The position numbers and the translations under genes were made by a program. Shown piece by piece: positions 24,545-33,725 of a stretch of 64,000 nt of DNA (positions within the stretch are counted from its first letter, which is position 1; every line of letters begins with the position of its first letter). The notes under the pieces were generated by a model. The model was not told where the DNA came from, made no database searches, and saw nothing but the letters and a program-made list of their open reading frames with translations. Source of the stretch: an uncultured Dysosmobacter sp. (GTDB lineage Bacteria; Bacillota; Clostridia; Oscillospirales; Oscillospiraceae); the NCBI GenBank assembly GCA_947625655.1, contig CANQPD010000004.1, positions 1 to 64,000 on the forward strand, read 5' to 3'.

Positions 24545-24856
24545 TCACCAATGCTTTCGCTCCAGGATCATCCGGACGGCATCACAGAGTTCAGAGAACA
24601 CCTGAAGCACACTTTCCAGATTGATCACGGTCACTCGACCCATGTGAGCCAGTGTAACGAGCTGATTCAGATTTCTGCCGATGGACTTCAGTTCCTTCAG
24701 CACCTCTTTCAGTCCGTCAATGATAACGACCTGCTTTCCCAAACAGCAGGCCGTCACATAATCACTCATGGACATGCCGGAGCGTTTCGCCAATTCCTTG
24801 ATAGCCTCCCGGTCTGCGGAAGCCATACGGGTGCTGAATTTGATATCTTTCTTCAT
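24545..24856 (-). CDS. MobC-like relaxosome accessory protein
   Basis: A 103-residue protein with an N-terminal ribbon-helix-helix-like segment (STRMASADREAIKELAKRSG, then SMSDYVTACCLG) and the MobC signature KELKSIGRNLNQLVTLAHMG near residue 60. The ATG at 24856 has TTGGAGGAA upstream; the longer frame reads through GC-rich non-homologous sequence. It directly precedes the relaxase gene. MobC proteins bind oriT and assist strand opening, so oriT may lie in the GC-rich stretch at about 24870-25060. Confidence 0.88.
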   Translation of the reverse strand: MKKDIKFSTRMASADREAIKELAKRSGMSMSDYVTACCLGKQVVIIDGLKEVLKELKSIGRNLNQLVTLAHMGRVTVINLESVLQVFSELCDAVRMILERKHW

Positions 24857-24859
24857 GTT

Positions 24860-25057
24860 GTTTCCTCCAAATCGTAGATAAAGTGGGTCCGGGCTTCTGC
24901 CCGGAAATCGTGCGGAAGTCGGGCAGCGGCGTTGCCGCAGACCAGACAAACGCGATGCTGGCCACCTCCAAGGAGGTGATTTTCCTGCGCCGAACACTCG
25001 CGCTCCGCTTTCGGCCATAAATGGCCACAAACGGCGTTTCTTTTCCCCTGCGGAAGT
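24860..25057. other. GC-rich gap before mobC, candidate oriT region
   Basis: About 200 bases without a convincing gene between the RepA-like ATPase and mobC. It is much richer in GC than its neighbours. A short repeat pair GCCACCTCC/GGAGGTGA-type palindrome at about 24961-24980 is visible. Placement next to mobC and the relaxase makes it a reasonable place for the transfer origin, but I cannot define a nick site. Confidence 0.3.
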
Positions 25058-26137
25058 TTACTCGCCACGCCCGGGAACCTCCCGCAAATCGCCGCGCAGC
25101 GCCCCAACAGGGTCAACAGGGTCGACCTCCGGGACACCCTGGTTATCGTCACTTTCGGCACGGCGAAGCTCAATGAGTCGCTTTCCGTTGCTGCGGCGCA
25201 CTACTCCGGAAATACCGATTTTGTTTAGTGCGTCAAGGTTTTGCAGGATCAGGCGGGACACTTTTTTGGGCGAGATACGATCCGTACCGACAGGGTCGAT
25301 TTTTTCAGACAGCTCCGTGGGAGTGCCGATAAATTCCGTACGGTCGCGCATCAGTTCAGAGATAAGATAGACGATTCGGTCGCCCAGCAGCTCCGGCTGT
25401 GTTCTGCTGTCCGCGACCATTTCCCACACATTTTCAGCGTTTCGTTCCAGTGTCAGTTCACGGTACTCAATGTCACGACCAATGCAGAAGAGCTTCGCTT
25501 TGCCGCTGCCGCGCTTGTCCTCCACCAGCGTGAAGCTGGAATCCACCGCGCCGCTGATTGCCGTCGTACCAGAGATGCGGTTGAACACATCATCGGCAGT
25601 TTCCTTTCGCAGATGATGGATCAGCAGGATGGCGATACCGTGGGTATCCGCAATCCGTTTCAGAGCGGAGAGGTCGCGGTAGTCGTTGGCGTAGGTGTTG
25701 TCATAGTTGGTGCCGCGGATCATCTGCAGCGTGTCGATGATGACCAGCACCGTGTCGGGATGCTCAGTGAGAAAGGCTTCCAGCTGTTCCTCCAAACCTC
25801 TGCTGAGAATACAACTCTCGGTGCAGAAGTGAACGTTGGACGGAGCGTCCTCCGTGATCTCGAACAGTCGGTTCTGAATACGGAGCGTGGAGTCCTCCAG
25901 GCAAAGATAGAGCGTGGTGCCCTGCTTCACGGACATCCCCCAGACGGGTTCGCCCTTTGCCACCATGACGGACAACCACAGCGCCAGCCAAGACTTACCC
26001 ACCTTGGGAGAACCCGCGAGGATGTGCAGTCCCTGGGAGAGCAGCGTGTCCACCACAAAGTTCAGCGGCGTGAGTGGAAGGCTCATCAGCGACTCTCCAT
26101 CGATAGTGTGAAAGCGTTTTTTGTTTTCTGTGTTCAA
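25058..26137 (-). CDS. RepA-like AAA ATPase (DnaB/RecA-type helicase family)
   Basis: A ~359-residue RecA-fold ATPase: Walker A LAGSPKVGKSWLAL near residue 45, Walker B VLVIIDTLQMI, and a third conserved segment ILLIHHLRKE. This is the plasmid RepA/RSF1010-type or phage-type helicase seen in mobilizable elements, where it may support replication of the excised circle. Start choice: a TTG at 26137 preceded by GGAGGTG fits better than the upstream in-frame ATG, which has no site. The C-terminal tail is rich in Asp, Val and Pro and may be divergent. It is divergent from the DUF6076 gene. Confidence 0.8.
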   Translation of the reverse strand: MNTENKKRFHTIDGESLMSLPLTPLNFVVDTLLSQGLHILAGSPKVGKSWLALWLSVMVAKGEPVWGMSVKQGTTLYLCLEDSTLRIQNRLFEITEDAPSNVHFCTESCILSRGLEEQLEAFLTEHPDTVLVIIDTLQMIRGTNYDNTYANDYRDLSALKRIADTHGIAILLIHHLRKETADDVFNRISGTTAISGAVDSSFTLVEDKRGSGKAKLFCIGRDIEYRELTLERNAENVWEMVADSRTQPELLGDRIVYLISELMRDRTEFIGTPTELSEKIDPVGTDRISPKKVSRLILQNLDALNKIGISGVVRRSNGKRLIELRRAESDDNQGVPEVDPVDPVGALRGDLREVPGRGE

Positions 26138-26204
26138 ATGAACACCTCCAGATAAAAAGATAAGGACAGAGATCACGCAGCCACCGTGGCTCTTGTCCTT
26201 TCAC

Positions 26205-26232
26205 TTGATTATTCTTTGAATTTTGATATAAT
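26205..26232 (+). promoter_or_regulatory. Promoter for the DUF6076-sigma operon
   Basis: TTGATT (26205-26210), 16-base spacer, TATAAT (26227-26232) with an extended TG motif. Confidence 0.8.
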
Positions 26233-26284
26233 GAGATTGTCGCAAGACAGTCTTAAAAAAGATATGGGACAGGAGGACAGAGAA

Positions 26285-27394
26285 ATGCCGCTGGGGATCA
26301 AGCAGAACAACAGTTTCCTCAGACTCACCATAGATGTCTGGCAGGATAAGGTGTTCTACAATGAGCAGGAATATCCGGCGGGTTACTTTGCTTCGTCCAT
26401 TCTAAATATTTCTGTGGATGAGATCATGGAACTGATTGGCGCTGGAGGCGTTATCCTCCAGCAGTTCCCGACGATCGCCAATGCCAACAAGAGAAAGCTG
26501 GGCGCCATGCTGCCATCTTTAAAAGAACAGGTGCTGACGCTTGCGGAGCTGCTGTGGAAGTACCCTCCCTTCTGTTTCAACGACAAAGAGCAAGAACGGC
26601 ATCTGATTGAAGTGATGCTTGCGCCGGAGACTCTGAACGACATCTCCAGACGGGAATCCGAGGCCAGGAACTTTTTTCTGCGCTACCTGAACGCCATCGT
26701 CCGTATCCCACCGGCAATCTATCACTTTGCTTTTGCCGGTTGGTTTTTTGAACTGGATTATCTGCGCCGCCTTGGGAAACGCAACGAGACCTTTTTTGCC
26801 GTCGCCGCTCACGACTGTTTCAACAGTGAGCTGTTCTGGAAGGAGATGTATGACCTTCAGGTACAGGACATTGAACCATTCACCATCACACCGGAACTGA
26901 AATCCTCCTATGTATTTGCCCGACATCCGAAACAGGAAAAGGAAACGGTTTTTGTGAACCGATATTTCTTTGACAGCGCCATCAGTTTCTATACATTCGA
27001 CTTGATGAATGGACTGCATCACGGCCATGCTCCCAGCCAGTGCCGGGGCTGCGGAAAGTACTTCCTGACCACCAACGGCCATATGCCGAAATACTGTGAC
27101 GGCGTCGCACCGCAGGACAGCCGCATGACCTGCCGGCAGTACGGCGCCATGATGCGGCAGAAGGAACAGAATAAACAACACCCAATTTACCGGTTATTCT
27201 CCACCCGCACCAACACCATCCGGAAACACCATCAGAGAGGTAAAATCTCCGATGAGCTGCGCCGGGAGGCGCTCTATGTGGCGGAGTGCTACCGGGATAA
27301 GGCACTGATGGATAATGACTACGCCGCCAACGGCTATGAGCAGGACATGGAGCAGGAACATGTCTATGCGGAAGCCAGAAAACGCTTGAAGTGA
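26285..27394 (+). CDS. DUF6076 domain protein
   Basis: A 369-residue protein of the DUF6076 type, recurrent in clostridial mobilizable elements. The C-terminal third holds a probable zinc-binding cluster, CRGCGKYFLTTNGHMPKYC followed by a further Cys in MTCRQYG, then a basic helical tail. The N-terminal two thirds are alpha-helical with no known motif. The ATG at 26285 has GGAGG eight bases upstream. The next gene, a sigma-like factor, overlaps its end, so the two are one operon. DNA or RNA binding is plausible from the zinc cluster, but function is unknown. Confidence 0.7.
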   Translation: MPLGIKQNNSFLRLTIDVWQDKVFYNEQEYPAGYFASSILNISVDEIMELIGAGGVILQQFPTIANANKRKLGAMLPSLKEQVLTLAELLWKYPPFCFNDKEQERHLIEVMLAPETLNDISRRESEARNFFLRYLNAIVRIPPAIYHFAFAGWFFELDYLRRLGKRNETFFAVAAHDCFNSELFWKEMYDLQVQDIEPFTITPELKSSYVFARHPKQEKETVFVNRYFFDSAISFYTFDLMNGLHHGHAPSQCRGCGKYFLTTNGHMPKYCDGVAPQDSRMTCRQYGAMMRQKEQNKQHPIYRLFSTRTNTIRKHHQRGKISDELRREALYVAECYRDKALMDNDYAANGYEQDMEQEHVYAEARKRLK

Positions 27395-27411
27395 GAAAGG
27401 GGGGCTGTCCC

Positions 27412-28371
27412 GTGTCAATGAATATGTACGTCGTTGCCGGGGACTGCCCCAGCAATGAAGAACTGGCCCTGCGAATACAGGGTGGAGATAGAAAAGCCGC
27501 AGAGCTGCTCATCTCGCAGAACGAAGGGTATCTCACGAATCTGGCGCTGGACCATGCTGAGTGGTGCGAGTTGGAAGATCTGAAGCAGGAGGGCGCGATG
27601 GCGCTCCTGGAGGCGGCGAAGCAGTTTGATCTTTCCTATGGGACGAAGCTGCTGACCTACGCAACGCCAGCCATTGAATCGGCCATGATGGATTATGGCT
27701 CCCACGGTTCGCTGACTATCAGCATCCCGTCCAGCCGGTACCATCAGCTTCGTAAGGTGGCTTATGTCTGCGCCGAAGCACAGGATGAGTCAGAGACTGC
27801 GATCATCAATGCTGTCTGTGAGGAATTAGAGGTATCGCAAAAGGTAGCGGCGGAGCTGCTGAGGGAATACCGGTCGCTGTTCCATGTCCGGCAGTTGGGT
27901 GACGATGTATTTTCCATCAGCTACGGCGGAGATCCGGCCAAGGCCTATGACCGTTATATGCGCCGGGTGCTGCTTCTCCAGTTGATGGAGGAAGTACTGA
28001 AACCCAGAGAGTTGAATCTGGTGCGCTACTATCTCGGCATCGGCCAGCCGGACGAGGAAGGGATGACTTTTCAGGAGCTGGCGATCCGGCTCAACTACAA
28101 TGATCCCAGTGGTGCGGAGAAAGCATACAAGAGCGCGCTTCGCAAATTGAAGAAGGAACTCCACTCTGGCGCCTACGGTCAGTGGCTCTCCATCCAGAAA
28201 GCCATTCACCGGGCCAGAGCGGAGGCAGAAGCCGATCCTGGCTACTATATGCCGCCGCAGATGACTTGGCTGGACGAAGAGAGTATTGTCCAGGGCTTTT
28301 TATGTAAGGTCTCCACATTAGTCCATGTGCATCGCATCCTCCATGAGGTACATTCAGTAACCGAGCCATAA
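27412..28371 (+). CDS. Sigma-70-like RNA polymerase factor of a mobile element
   Basis: A ~319-residue protein. The first half resembles sigma region 2: ELALRIQGGDRKAAELLISQ, WCELEDLKQEGAMALLEAAKQFD and the FDLSYGTKLLTYATPAIESAM segment that resembles the -10 recognition helix. A middle region-3-like segment follows, then a region-4-like helix-turn-helix (PDEEGMTFQELAIRLNYNDPSGAEKAYKSAL split over two helices). The GTG at 27412 sits 7 bases after AAGGGGGG; ATG codons at 27418 and 27424 are alternatives. It may direct transcription of element genes. Unlike housekeeping sigma factors it lacks region 1.1. Confidence 0.72.
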   Translation: MSMNMYVVAGDCPSNEELALRIQGGDRKAAELLISQNEGYLTNLALDHAEWCELEDLKQEGAMALLEAAKQFDLSYGTKLLTYATPAIESAMMDYGSHGSLTISIPSSRYHQLRKVAYVCAEAQDESETAIINAVCEELEVSQKVAAELLREYRSLFHVRQLGDDVFSISYGGDPAKAYDRYMRRVLLLQLMEEVLKPRELNLVRYYLGIGQPDEEGMTFQELAIRLNYNDPSGAEKAYKSALRKLKKELHSGAYGQWLSIQKAIHRARAEAEADPGYYMPPQMTWLDEESIVQGFLCKVSTLVHVHRILHEVHSVTEP

Positions 28372-28391
28372 TTTGCAGCAAGGAGAACAAA

Positions 28392-28938
28392 ATGGATAAT
28401 AAGCTTCAAACGAGCTATACAACAGAGCAGACCTATCATTCCATCCGCCATTCTATCGTGTCGGCACAGCGTAGTTTGGGTATGGCAGTAAACTCCGCAG
28501 TGGTGACGGCTTATTGGAAAGTCGGTGAACAGATCTACAAAGCCTGCGGAGAAAATGACCGTGCGGGATATGGCAAGAAGCTGCTGCAGTACCTGTCTGT
28601 ACACTTGACAGCGGAATTCGGAAAGGGATTTGACGAGTCAAATTTACGAAAGATGCGCCAATTCTATTGTGCGTATCCAATTCGAGACACACTGTGTCCC
28701 GAATTGAACTGGTTACATCTTGTAACCAGTTCAAATGACTGCCGCTGATGTGAAAAAGAGGTTGTCTGATGTAGAGCGGATACGAAACAGTTCCTTCGAA
28801 TCATCCAATCCACCCCAATGCCACCAAGGAAAATCTAATCCAGCCAGAACTGCTTGCCCGGCAGGTTTCGCTGATCTATCCGGAATTTCAACCTGCCAAT
28901 TTCGATGGGTGACGGGTTTGGAACGCTGGCATGAATAA
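28392..28938 (+). pseudogene. Truncated DUF1016 / YhcG-type nuclease gene
   Basis: From ATG 28392 (AAGGAG upstream) about 105 residues match the N-terminal DUF1016 domain: YHSIRHSIVSAQRSLGMAVN, AYWKVGEQIYK, GYGKKLLQYLSVHL and FDESNLRKMRQFY. Intact members continue for another ~200 residues into a PD-(D/E)xK nuclease domain. Here the frame breaks after PELNWLHL, at a stem GAACTGGTTAC/GTAACCAGTTC (28708-28734), and ends at 28748. Beyond it lie unrelated coding scraps to about 28938, one ending LIYPEFQPANFDG. The nuclease is therefore lost. Confidence 0.75.
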
Positions 28939-29036
28939 CATTATGATGACAATATAGTGCTTAACCATTTTGTTTTCTGCATATACTCTTATTACTGGGG
29001 CAGTGATGCCGAGTTTAAAGTTTTATCGCCAAAAGG

Positions 29037-29065
29037 TTGACAAACTGAAAACTCTACGCTATACT
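29037..29065 (+). promoter_or_regulatory. Consensus promoter for the Abi-associated small RNA
   Basis: TTGACA (29037-29042), 17-base spacer, TATACT (29060-29065). Transcription should begin near 29072. Confidence 0.9.
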
Positions 29066-29071
29066 GTTTCC

Positions 29072-29142
29072 AGTGAATAGGTTGCAGAAGCTTGCGGGGC
29101 CTGTGACCGGGGGAGTCCCTGCGGGGACTCCCTTTTATTTTA
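29072..29142 (+). ncRNA. Small structured RNA upstream of the Abi_2/AbiF-like gene
   Basis: Between the promoter and the abi gene lies a self-contained ~70-nt transcription unit. An 8-bp stem GGTTGCAG (29080-29087) pairs with CTGTGACC (29101-29108) and encloses a 13-base loop AAGCTTGCGGGGC. Immediately after comes a terminator hairpin GGGAGTCCC/GGGGACTCCC (29111-29132) with the run TTTTATTTT. A short structured RNA in exactly this position is known as the abiF motif for AbiF-like genes. The HEPN gene starts 48 bases later. It could be an RNA antitoxin, guide or attenuator. Confidence 0.7.
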
Positions 29143-29189
29143 AAAATATGAATTCTTATCTTCTACTTGCAGTAGCCGGGGGTGTCCCA

Positions 29190-30137
29190 ATGCCAAAACC
29201 ATTTATGACATATGATCAACAGATACAGAAACTGAGGGATAAACACCTGATTGTTGCAGATGAAGATAGTGCCAAAGATATACTTCGGCAAATTGGATAT
29301 TTCACTTTGATTACTGGCTATAAGGATCTTTTCAAGAATCCAACAACAAAAAACTATCGGGATGGAACTACTTTTCAAGATATTCTCACTCTGTACCGAT
29401 TTGATCAGGACTTGCGGCAGTTGACATTGAACCATCTTTTGCATGTCGAACAGCACATTCGGTCAGCACTTTCCTATGCGTTCTGCGCCTCTTTTGGCGA
29501 GAGTCAGGTTGCCTATACGACAGTTCAAAATTATCAGTACACTTCAAGAGCGAATCAGACTGCCATTAATACTCTGATACAAAAACACTTGAACCGCCTG
29601 CTCAATAATCGGACAGACTATCCCTATATAGAACACTACAAAACGATACATCAGAATGTGCCCTTGTGGGTTTTGGTAAATGCCCTTACGTTTGGAACAG
29701 TTTCCAAGATGTATGCCTTGTTTAAACCACAATTACAGACCGTAATTAGTCGGGAATTTGATGGAATTAACGAGAGGCAGCTGGGACAAATACTGGAGGT
29801 GTTGACGGTTTATCGCAATGTGTGTGCCCATGGGGATCGGCTCTTCTCATATCGATGCGCTAAAAAGGACATCCCGGATTTGGTTTTGCATCGTAAGTTA
29901 TCGATTCCACGAAAAGGTACACAGTACATCCAAGGCAAACGTGATTACTTTGCAGTAGTAGTTAGTTTTCGGTATCTGCTTTCTGGTGAGGAGTTCCTCA
30001 TATTTAAGAAACATTTATCTAAGCTCATTGATCGGGCTGTTCAGAATAATAGCCAAGTCAATGAGGGAGAACTACTTTGGTTGATGGGGATGCCATCCAA
30101 CTGGAAACGTATTACGGCATGCAAAAAGACTGCTTAA
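29190..30137 (+). CDS. Abi_2 (AbiD/AbiF-like) HEPN abortive infection protein
   Basis: A 315-residue protein of the Abi_2 family. It begins MPKPFMTYDQQIQKLRDKHL, then has the conserved LRQIGYFTLITGYKDLF and YRFDQDLRQLTLNHLLHVEQHIRSALSYAF-type helices. Its C-terminal part carries the HEPN ribonuclease motif R-x4-H as VYRNVCAHGDRLF near residue 215. The HEPN motif implies an RNase that arrests the infected cell. The ATG at 29190 fits the family start with GGGGGTG upstream; the longer frame would read through the small RNA and its terminator. The gene is AT-rich compared with the core genome, a sign of transfer, and is the cargo at the right side of the mobilizable element. Confidence 0.88.
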   Translation: MPKPFMTYDQQIQKLRDKHLIVADEDSAKDILRQIGYFTLITGYKDLFKNPTTKNYRDGTTFQDILTLYRFDQDLRQLTLNHLLHVEQHIRSALSYAFCASFGESQVAYTTVQNYQYTSRANQTAINTLIQKHLNRLLNNRTDYPYIEHYKTIHQNVPLWVLVNALTFGTVSKMYALFKPQLQTVISREFDGINERQLGQILEVLTVYRNVCAHGDRLFSYRCAKKDIPDLVLHRKLSIPRKGTQYIQGKRDYFAVVVSFRYLLSGEEFLIFKKHLSKLIDRAVQNNSQVNEGELLWLMGMPSNWKRITACKKTA

Positions 30138-30354
30138 CAAAATGAGTATTAGCTCCAATGGGCATAGCACGATTTGAAGATGATACTGACTCGTGAGCTC
30201 TATGTCTATCCGTCCCTGACATATTGCCTCAAAGCGATTTAATGCCAGAACAAAAAGTTGTAGAAACATGTGTAAGGAGAAAACTCGAAATATCGAAATC
30301 GTTGCGGCACAGGGCTTTCGCATGCGGGGTTCAAGATTGTCACCCCCTGCCAGT
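30138..30354. other. Gene-free stretch after the Abi gene
   Basis: No promoter or credible protein recognised. A short segment TGTAAGGAGAAAACTCGAAATATCG resembles the end of some other element gene but cannot be assigned. Confidence 0.4.
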
Positions 30355-30390
30355 AGTAAGGCAAGCGTCATGCTTGCCTTACTTTTTTGT
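30355..30390. terminator. Bidirectional terminator at the element's right side
   Basis: Perfect 12-bp stem AGTAAGGCAAGC/GCTTGCCTTACT with a TTTTTT tail. Confidence 0.88.
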
Positions 30391-30585
30391 TTCCATTGCC
30401 AGAATTGTATTTGTTCCGGGCCTTTTTGCCTCTTCCGGCTCCCCCTCCAGATATAATGCTTGAAATTCCTCAAACGACACATTGAACTCTATGTCGATCT
30501 CGTAATCGCGCCGCACACGGATGGCCTTGACAAACTTGGCTAAGGTCGAAAATCTTTGAAAACATCCGTATCCTCCGTAACTCAA
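30379..30585 (-). pseudogene. C-terminal fragment of a large serine recombinase
   Basis: About 50 residues (FSTLAKFVKAIRVRRDYEIDIEFNV, then SFEEFQALYLEGE) match the last beta-rich segment of large serine recombinases (compare the end of the 21235-22833 protein: QLIERVNIGKNFEIEVEFKI). No catalytic domain remains. It is a scar of a different element at the right border of this one. Confidence 0.65.
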
Positions 30586-30699
30586 TCATATACGATAACT
30601 GCCGCTTTGTGTCATGTAATCGTTCTACAATGGTCTACGATAAATGCCGCTTAATGCCATCAAATGTCGCCTTTTGCAACTTTATGACCGACTTGTATA

Positions 30700-30745
30700 T
30701 AAGAAAACCGCAAGGAGACTCCATGAAGGAGCCGCCTTGCGGTTT
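30700..30745 (-). terminator. Terminator of the SLH protein gene
   Basis: On the minus strand AAACCGCAAGG pairs with CCTTGCGGTTT, with an inner GGCTCC/GGAGTC arm, followed by TTCTTATA; located 44 bases past the stop. Confidence 0.8.
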
Positions 30746-30788
30746 CTGTTATAAATTCTTTGATGACGGCTCGTTACCGTCCTGTTTT

Positions 30789-33725
30789 TTACTTTCCTTG
30801 ATAGGTTCGATACAGGAAGGTCACGATCTGCGCTCTTGTGCAGCTATTGTCCGGCCCGAACAGGCCATCACCAATGCCGTTGGTCACGCCGTTCTCCACG
30901 GCCCATGCCACAGCGTTTGCATAGTAGCTATCGGTGGGAACGTCGCTGAACTCAGCCTTGCTATCGACCAGCTTACCAATGGCACGGAACAGGAAGGTCA
31001 CGCTCTGAGCACGAGTGCAGGTGGCGTCAGGACTGAATTTGCCATCGCCCGTTCCTGTGGTGATGCCGTTCTCCACTGCCCACGCAACGGCTTTGGCATA
31101 GTAGCTATCTGTAGAAACATCAGAGAAGCTGCTCATGCTCTTGGGTTCTGGAGAACCGGCAGCACGCCACAGGAAGGTGACGATCTGTGCGCGGGTGCAA
31201 GGTTGGCTCGGCTCAAAGAGGCCGTTGCCGATACCGCCGGTGATGCCCTTTTCAGCGGCCCATTTGACAGCCTTATAATAATAGGAATTATTAGGAACAT
31301 CTATAAAATTCATGACACCATTTGATGTAAAAATATCGGGCATTTGATTAGACAAAGTTTCTTTAGGTGTCGCAACGCCGTCAACACATAAAATTGCATT
31401 CTTGGTGTTGCACCCATATAATTTTCCAGAAACTTGAGCAAATGAGGTTTGCCCGCCTGATATAGTTCCCGTAAGCCGAACCTTTCCATATTGATTTGGC
31501 AAAGTTGATTCCAACTCAATATCGTATTCGCTGCCATTCCCTTTGACAGACACATAATTCGCTTTGGTATTGTCATCTACGAAAAGCGCTATAGTGGGAG
31601 CATTCGTTGAAACTGCAGCTGACTGATTCAAATGAAGCATAGTAATTTCGGCATTAGAATGTAAAGTATCTTCATTTGTAATTAAATATTCACCCGCAGG
31701 CATCCATAGGGAAATTTCATCGTTTGTCTGGTTGGGAGCATCTGTAATTGCTAATGGATAGATATCTGTTCGGTTTGCCTTTACCTCTCCATCCACAATT
31801 TTAGCAATAATAGTTCCATCACTACTTGTAATAGTTGCATTAGAAATATTTGTATTGACAAGCACTTGCTTTGAAGTTATCCCATTTGACATCTCCTCCC
31901 ATACGCTGGAATAGGCTGAACACGGCGCATAGGTAATCCAAAAATTTCCGTAGTTACTACCCCAATGCTCACGGTTGTTCAAATAATAATGCCACCCAGT
32001 ATATTCTCCTGAATTGTTTTTTGTCAAAGTAATATATCTTTCTTCATTTGGAAAGTTTGGATCATATACCATTAAGCGACTTTCGGAGTTGCTTATATTG
32101 ATAATCTCATATCCCAGCAGAGAATGCCCACCCATTTCCGAGTTTGATATCTGATGGAATATATCGATTACCGGCGGATTTTTGCCCGTATTTTGATAGT
32201 TGATGGCCAGTTGACATAATTCATTCAAATCATTTTTATTATTTGTGCGATCGTTTTGTATTAAGCTATCATATTGGGCAATATGCATTGCTTCGATAAA
32301 CTGAGTTAGCGTTAAGTCCCATTCGCTATTTTTATCAGATGGCGAAAGATCATACGGAACATTTGCTGTGTTTTTGAACGCCACGGCAGATACATCATTC
32401 CCGGTGTTTGCAAATAACCCGGCTGATGTTGCCATGCCGAAGCAACTCCCCCCCCAAGCTGAAGCCCTATTATAAATTGCCTTTGCATATGTGTTATCTC
32501 CAAATACAAATTGATATCGTTCATAGGGAATCTTATAATTATTGGAATATCCAAATCCATTTCTACTATTTGCAAAGGAATAGCTTAACCCCGATATTCT
32601 TGACACTTCGTTCTTTTCCCAGTGGGCATAAAGCACTTGGTCATCAGACAAATTGACAATTGTTGACTCTACTATTTTTGTTCCGCCAACAATAGCCGTA
32701 TACCATCCCAAAAATTGATAACCCCTTTGTGTCGGTATAGGAAGGCTCCCATATTCAAAACCATTTATGACACTCTTATTCGTGGGACTTACCGATCCAC
32801 CATTTGAGTGAAAACTGACTGTGTAAGTTTTCGGCGTGCTCCAATGTGCATATAAAACCTGATCTGATGTCGGGGTTGATGTGCTGTCTATGCGCGCTCC
32901 GTCAATTTCCGCTGTATACCAGCCATCAAATATATAGCCGCTGCGGATTGCGCTGGGAATTTTTTGGTATGTTTCATTTTTTTCAAATAAAAATAGATAT
33001 CCTGTTTCTCCGTTTATTGTCCCTCCATTGGCATCGCAGTAAACTACATACGAGGATACAGAAGATTCTTCTTCCTGACGAACAGTTGGCTTTTGCTCCA
33101 ACCACTGCATATCAAGATAACCACTTTTTCCGCCGGTCATCTCTACCCAAGCATATGACTTTCCTGATGATTTGCTACCATTAATGCTATTCAATACCAC
33201 CGACTTTTCAGGGTATACCTGCACACTTTCTCCAAATTGAACAGAATCAACCTTATATTTACTACCACCGACCGGAGACGAATATACAGTTGCTCCGTTA
33301 GTATATGGCACATTAATAGTCGTAATATATATATCTGCACTTTGACCATTCTCCAAATAAGGCCATTCTCTGGTTAAAAAGTGAGACAGTACATAGCCGC
33401 TTCCGTAACCACCCTGTTCACCACTTGGGACAACCCAAGAAATATTGCTTCCATCTAAATAAGATCCCTTCTTGTCTATGACGGCAGCTTTGTCGGCATA
33501 AACCGTTACTTTCTCACCGTGATAGGTTATGCCGGCGTTGGAGTCTGTCCATTGGGGATTACTGTTCAAGTTGCAACTAAGAACCTTGTGTCCATTGGAT
33601 GACTCATGATTGAAATATGCTTGAAAAGTATTTGGCTCGCTGGCAGCGGCGGCAATCGATTCAAATGATATGCCCGATATGGCAATCCACACCGACAAAA
33701 AAACACTTAACACTCTTTTTCCCAT
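30789..33725 (-). CDS. S-layer-homology surface protein with a papain-like cysteine peptidase centre
   Basis: A 978-residue exported protein. It has a signal peptide (hydrophobic residues 5-27, AAAA cleavage region) and SH3-like wall-binding segments up to residue ~210. Two InlB-type beta repeats follow (YVVYCDANGGTINGETGY; YTVSFHSNGGSVSP, each ending in a YAHW motif). The central domain has WGGSCFGMATSAG (Cys near residue 427), GGHSLLGYE (His near residue 533) and an Asp in MVYDPNFP, a credible Cys-His-Asp triad. Three C-terminal SLH repeats (AVAWAVENGITTGTGDGKFS type) anchor it to secondary wall polymer. The SLH-coding part is GC-rich like the host, while the rest is AT-rich, suggesting a domain fusion after transfer. 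RBS GGAGAA. Confidence 0.85.
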   Translation of the reverse strand: MGKRVLSVFLSVWIAISGISFESIAAAASEPNTFQAYFNHESSNGHKVLSCNLNSNPQWTDSNAGITYHGEKVTVYADKAAVIDKKGSYLDGSNISWVVPSGEQGGYGSGYVLSHFLTREWPYLENGQSADIYITTINVPYTNGATVYSSPVGGSKYKVDSVQFGESVQVYPEKSVVLNSINGSKSSGKSYAWVEMTGGKSGYLDMQWLEQKPTVRQEEESSVSSYVVYCDANGGTINGETGYLFLFEKNETYQKIPSAIRSGYIFDGWYTAEIDGARIDSTSTPTSDQVLYAHWSTPKTYTVSFHSNGGSVSPTNKSVINGFEYGSLPIPTQRGYQFLGWYTAIVGGTKIVESTIVNLSDDQVLYAHWEKNEVSRISGLSYSFANSRNGFGYSNNYKIPYERYQFVFGDNTYAKAIYNRASAWGGSCFGMATSAGLFANTGNDVSAVAFKNTANVPYDLSPSDKNSEWDLTLTQFIEAMHIAQYDSLIQNDRTNNKNDLNELCQLAINYQNTGKNPPVIDIFHQISNSEMGGHSLLGYEIINISNSESRLMVYDPNFPNEERYITLTKNNSGEYTGWHYYLNNREHWGSNYGNFWITYAPCSAYSSVWEEMSNGITSKQVLVNTNISNATITSSDGTIIAKIVDGEVKANRTDIYPLAITDAPNQTNDEISLWMPAGEYLITNEDTLHSNAEITMLHLNQSAAVSTNAPTIALFVDDNTKANYVSVKGNGSEYDIELESTLPNQYGKVRLTGTISGGQTSFAQVSGKLYGCNTKNAILCVDGVATPKETLSNQMPDIFTSNGVMNFIDVPNNSYYYKAVKWAAEKGITGGIGNGLFEPSQPCTRAQIVTFLWRAAGSPEPKSMSSFSDVSTDSYYAKAVAWAVENGITTGTGDGKFSPDATCTRAQSVTFLFRAIGKLVDSKAEFSDVPTDSYYANAVAWAVENGVTNGIGDGLFGPDNSCTRAQIVTFLYRTYQGK

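Noticed and set aside
26285..28371. DUF6076 plus sigma-like factor as a toxin-antitoxin or defence pair
   Set aside because: Coupling is clear but neither protein has nuclease, kinase or pore motifs; both are common backbone genes of clostridial mobilizable elements.
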